From Hetaerina americana (Eukaryota > Arthropoda > Insecta > Odonata > Calopterygidae): DNA of 64,000 nucleotides. Where the stretch lies: the NCBI GenBank assembly GCA_022747635.1, contig JAKTNV010000005.1:50237013-50301012 (forward strand). Direction: 5' to 3'. The notes under the pieces were generated by a model. The model searched no databases. It was not told the origin of the DNA and saw nothing but the letters and a program-made list of their open reading frames with translations. The position numbers and the translations under genes are program-made. Positions 60,497 through 64,000 of this stretch are shown in pieces (positions within the stretch are counted from its first letter, which is position 1; every line of letters starts with the position of its first letter).

Positions 60497-60572
60497 TATA
60501 TACAGATCTAGATTTTTAAAACATAGAAACACAAAGAAAGGACACTCACATATGTAGTTTTACTAGAAGTAG
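60497..60572 (-). repeat. Fragment of the palindrome repeat of 21159
   Basis: The minus strand reads TGTGAGTGTCC, TTTCTTTGTGTTTCTATG and AAAAATCTAGATCTGTATA, matching one arm of the element at 21120-21329 with a few differences. The stem-loop core is absent. It lies between two TA tracts. Confidence 0.75.
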
Positions 60573-60577
60573 TTATA

Positions 60578-60642
<65 letters not shown>
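60573..60642. repeat. (TA)n with CA end
   Basis: About 32 TA units after TATATATGTATA, ending in ACACACACC. Confidence 0.95.
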
Positions 60643-63600
60643 CGTTCTTTGTGCGCTCTGTGCTCTGTACGATATAAACCCTATGTAATGGTTCATCCCC
60701 TTGGAATCCTGATGGCAAATGGAGTCTTATTCACATCCCATGGTGAATGAGCCACCACCTAGGTCTGCAATGAATAAAGAGTGGATTATTTTTATTTTAC
60801 TTAGTAAATCAATGTATGGACATTCTACTTGAGTTTCTCATGTGTTAACTGCTGTTACATAAAAAGAGTGCACGAAGAAATAAAATTTTATGAGTTGACA
60901 TAGTTTTTTTCAGCATAAACACGCTTAGGCAATACTTTAATGAGGTAGATACGGAAGCCCGTTCGTTGCCTTAGCAAAAAAAATTCGAAAGTAAACTGAA
61001 AAACAGGTTAGATATTTTCCCTATACATTTCATGAGCACCTCTCTTTGTTTGCTATCAGAGGTTTCCCATGGCCAACTGCCCACAGCCTAGCGATACCAA
61101 CCTCACTGGTAGATGTCGGCAGCTATGTTGTGGGAAAGGCGGGGGTGTCACTCGGGTGGCGAGAAGTCGTGCGGTGGCGTGTATATAGCGTTGGAGAGAA
61201 GTCTAAGGGAAGGGATTGGAGCAATTGGAAAGCTGAAGGGCGAACTGAAGGCACTAAAGGTAAGGACAAGTGTATACTGGGTTTTAATGGCGCAATTTGT
61301 TGCTTTTGGCGCGTGGATTACTTGACTGGGGAAAAACACATGATAGTGTGAATAATTCATGTAGGTCTGATAAAATGTATAACAATAAAACCAATTTAAT
61401 GGATCGTTTTAATTGAGCAATAAGATATTTCAAGTCGATTAGATACATCCATTAAGTGTTAAATGCACAGTAATTCACCGATCTACGTACCACAGTTTTA
61501 AATATAATGTTTTGGTCAGAAGTTGGGAATAACATAGGAATAAAATATGGACAGAGGGAATTCAAATGAAATGTATACGTGAGTATAATCAAAGAGAAGT
61601 GTATTGGTCATCTCTCGTCGATAGTAGATAGCTTTAGCCATCGATTCATCCACATAAATCAACAAAATACCCCTCATGCTGCCGAAAGCGATTGTTGCAA
61701 AGGTTGTTAAGGCGTCGGAATACATGCACAAATTTTAGTCCATGGTTGATTCTGTTAATAGAACTGAACTCACTCGTACTTAGTCCCTCACGTTTTTGGT
61801 GTTAAGGGAATTGAGCCTCAGCGTTTGAAATCAAAAGTCTGACTAATAGAAACAATTTCTCCCATCAGTAGTGAAGAATAAGTGGGTAGACTGGAGTGCA
61901 ACTGCAAATGCATCATGTCTGTCGCTTATGGAAATAGATCGCGTCTCTTACTTATTAAAATAAAATAAATACGAGTTTATTGAACTATCGCAACAAATTT
62001 AATATGTACTCTTCTTCCATGAAATATATTTATTTTTAGGGTATGAATTTTAATAATAAAATGGCATCATGATTATTATTTTGACATTACGATAAAACTT
62101 TCAACGAAGTAGTAGTCATGCGAGACTTTTTTTTTCCTTTTTTTAGCTAGCCGTCAGCACGCGCGAATTTCTAAATATCTCCTGATGAATCTGACCCATT
62201 TTGAAAGAAGTTACGTGTGAGATAGGAAAAACAGCATAAAAGAAAAATTGGGTGGACTGGTCAGTCAGTCAGAGCTATACATCTAGAGAAAAATCGTTTA
62301 CAAATCATTAGCAGCCGTGAAAGAACAACAGCGAGTCATGAAAAGCGTTACATGAGGTGGCGACTTAAGTGAAATGAAAACGAACGAACAAACACCTCGA
62401 GCAGCATTCTCCACACAAACTTAACATACATGCAGTTCGTAACAACCAAATAAACAATCCTCAGGCCTTTAACCGAGCGGAAGGTCATCTTATCCCGTTC
62501 TCGAAAACATTTTTGAGAGCGACAGTCAAGGATTTTTTTCAGATGAGAGTAGTCAACAGCTTTATGATGTGTTGGCAGTCGAAAGTATGTCGAATCCGAA
62601 TCCTTCAAAAGTAAAGAGTAGATGGGACACCCAAGTTGGGTACATAAATATTCAGTGTTGGAAAGAGTCCTTCATTGCTGTTTGACAACCTTCACGTGTT
62701 TGTTCTGTTCAGAATAGGTATATTTGAAAGTAGGAGTGGCCGAGATATCAGACCGCCATCACATTTACTCAAGTTTTTAGTACTATTCCATGTCTCCGTG
62801 TATTTTTTTATTTGTTAATTCTTCCCACATTTCTGAAAAATTATCCTCGACATTTTTCTATAATACTAATTTGTACCATCATCCGCTGTTCAAATCATAT
62901 AGTAATTATTTTGTAATTTTACATGAAAATCTGAAATGATAAAAAAATCTTTAAAGTAACTCCATATCTTAATCGGACATTTTTGCCTATCGATAGATTG
63001 AAATTATAAACACTTCAGAGAACGTTGTTTCATATCTTAAGTGCAGTGGTTATTTTAAGCCAAAATTTTATTTAGCCTCTCGGAGAGTGAATAGCATTAA
63101 AATACTTACAAGAGTGAAATTATTAATAGCTGGAGATTCCTTTTTTCGCCAACAAGACGCATGCTGTTCCAACCTTAAATGTACTTCTCTATCTCATTAC
63201 TCGCCTTCTAGTCTTGGTGCTTACTTCCTCACATCAATACTGCTAGGTTGGTTTTATGTACAAATATGAATCAAGGTGATTTTATCTTAAGTTTGTGGTA
63301 GTGGATACCTAAGAGGGACGAGGTGACGAGGGTGGATAAAAGGCGGGGTTTGAAGAGATGGCAGGAAATGGGGGAGTCTTAAAGAGGGGTGGAGGGAGCA
63401 GTCACCATTTTGGATTCGGAGGAATAGCTAATGGCGGCCAGTATCTAGTGTGACTACGTTTTGCGGTCGTGGGTCCGAAGGGGGTCACACGCACTGCGAT
63501 TATCCTCAGCACAACTCTGTTATCTTGCCCCACTCGCTCCGCATATGGACTTCCGCATGTCGCCGGCGCGGAGGGAGGTCTCTTGTCTTTATTTCCACCT

Positions 63601-64000
63601 TAAGTGCCCGCTGGCCCCTCTTTTGAGAACGTGCCCCGTCATTATTCCACCACTAATATGGGAATATGCTTGGCACACGCTTTTTTTCTCTCTGGTTTGG
63701 TTGTGAAATCGTCGGAGACCAGGAGTTATTTACTTTCCCCGATCCTGGACATCATTTATCGCACCTGCGTCGGAAGGCTGCTGGCCTTCCGAATGGCTGT
63801 TCCAATCCTTGACGTGGCCCCTTTTTTTTACGGAGCAAAGTCTTTTAGCAGTGGTGGTTTACCAAGAGGTCGTAAAACTCTAATGTAGCGTGCGAAAGCG
63901 AAGCACGGATAGGTATGTGCAAGCCGCATCATTACCTACATTTTTTGTGAATTTCTTGAAAATATGCCGCTAAATTTTACTTTGGTTGATGTAAAGAGTC
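60643..64000. other. Unassigned sequence
   Basis: A plus frame at 61113-61325 has a possible amphipathic stretch (LREGIGAIGKLKGELKALK) followed by a hydrophobic segment (VYWVLMAQFVAFGAWI), suggesting a coiled coil and membrane anchor, but it is unrecognised and the antisense strand is also open. A GC-richer patch lies at 63400-63620. No gene is assigned. Confidence 0.4.

Overview
The window looks like AT-rich, gene-poor nuclear DNA from an animal, most probably an insect or other arthropod. This rests on three things: intron-style non-coding sequence with no long open genes, many (TA)n microsatellites, and a set of old and young transposable elements of kinds common in arthropods (mariner DD34D elements, tRNA-headed SINEs, non-LTR retrotransposon fragments). 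No intact host gene, rRNA gene, functional tRNA gene, CRISPR array or operon could be recognised. The few host exons that might exist are offered only as weak candidates.

Layout. 1-11.3 kb is mostly featureless AT-rich sequence with one imperfect inverted repeat (6.3 kb) and one weak first-exon candidate (4.76-4.80 kb, minus). 12.0-15.1 kb is a dense repeat cluster: a perfect 71-bp-arm palindrome inside a 12-bp direct repeat, tRNA-headed SINE remnants, a second SINE family with a (CTA)n tail, an internally deleted mariner with perfect 30-bp inverted ends, and a TA-flanked stem-loop repeat. 16.9-17.2 kb holds a reverse-transcriptase fragment. 20.9-21.5 kb holds another large palindrome bracketed by (TA)n. 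24.3-26.1 kb is a nested unit: a SINE whose (TA)n tail appears to have received a 1323-bp mariner. 30.8-31.2 kb is a truncated Tc1/mariner relative. 38.4-39.7 kb is a decayed LINE carrying a small foldback. 40.1-40.4 kb is another SINE. 51.7-51.8 kb is an 84-bp insertion with a 14-bp target duplication and a hammerhead-like core. 54.0-55.3 kb is the second, almost identical mariner. 57.9-58.2 kb is an apparently full-length SINE with an 8-bp duplication. 60.2-60.7 kb is a SINE fragment plus TA-flanked repeat.

How the parts relate. Both mariner copies carry the same frameshifting loss in the region of the WVPHEL-like motif and differ at only about ten places by eye, so a defective copy seems to have been moved by transposase made elsewhere. 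Nearly every long (TA)n tract touches a mobile element, which fits SINE tails made of TA, mariner targeting of TA, and small stem-loop repeats that sit in TA runs. The most interesting set is a group of short insertions sharing the pattern CTGA(A/T)GA, a stem-loop, then GAAA(C), several of them as inverted dimers. That pattern resembles the hammerhead ribozyme core known from the ends of Penelope-like retroelements; helix I is not evident, so ribozyme activity is not claimed.
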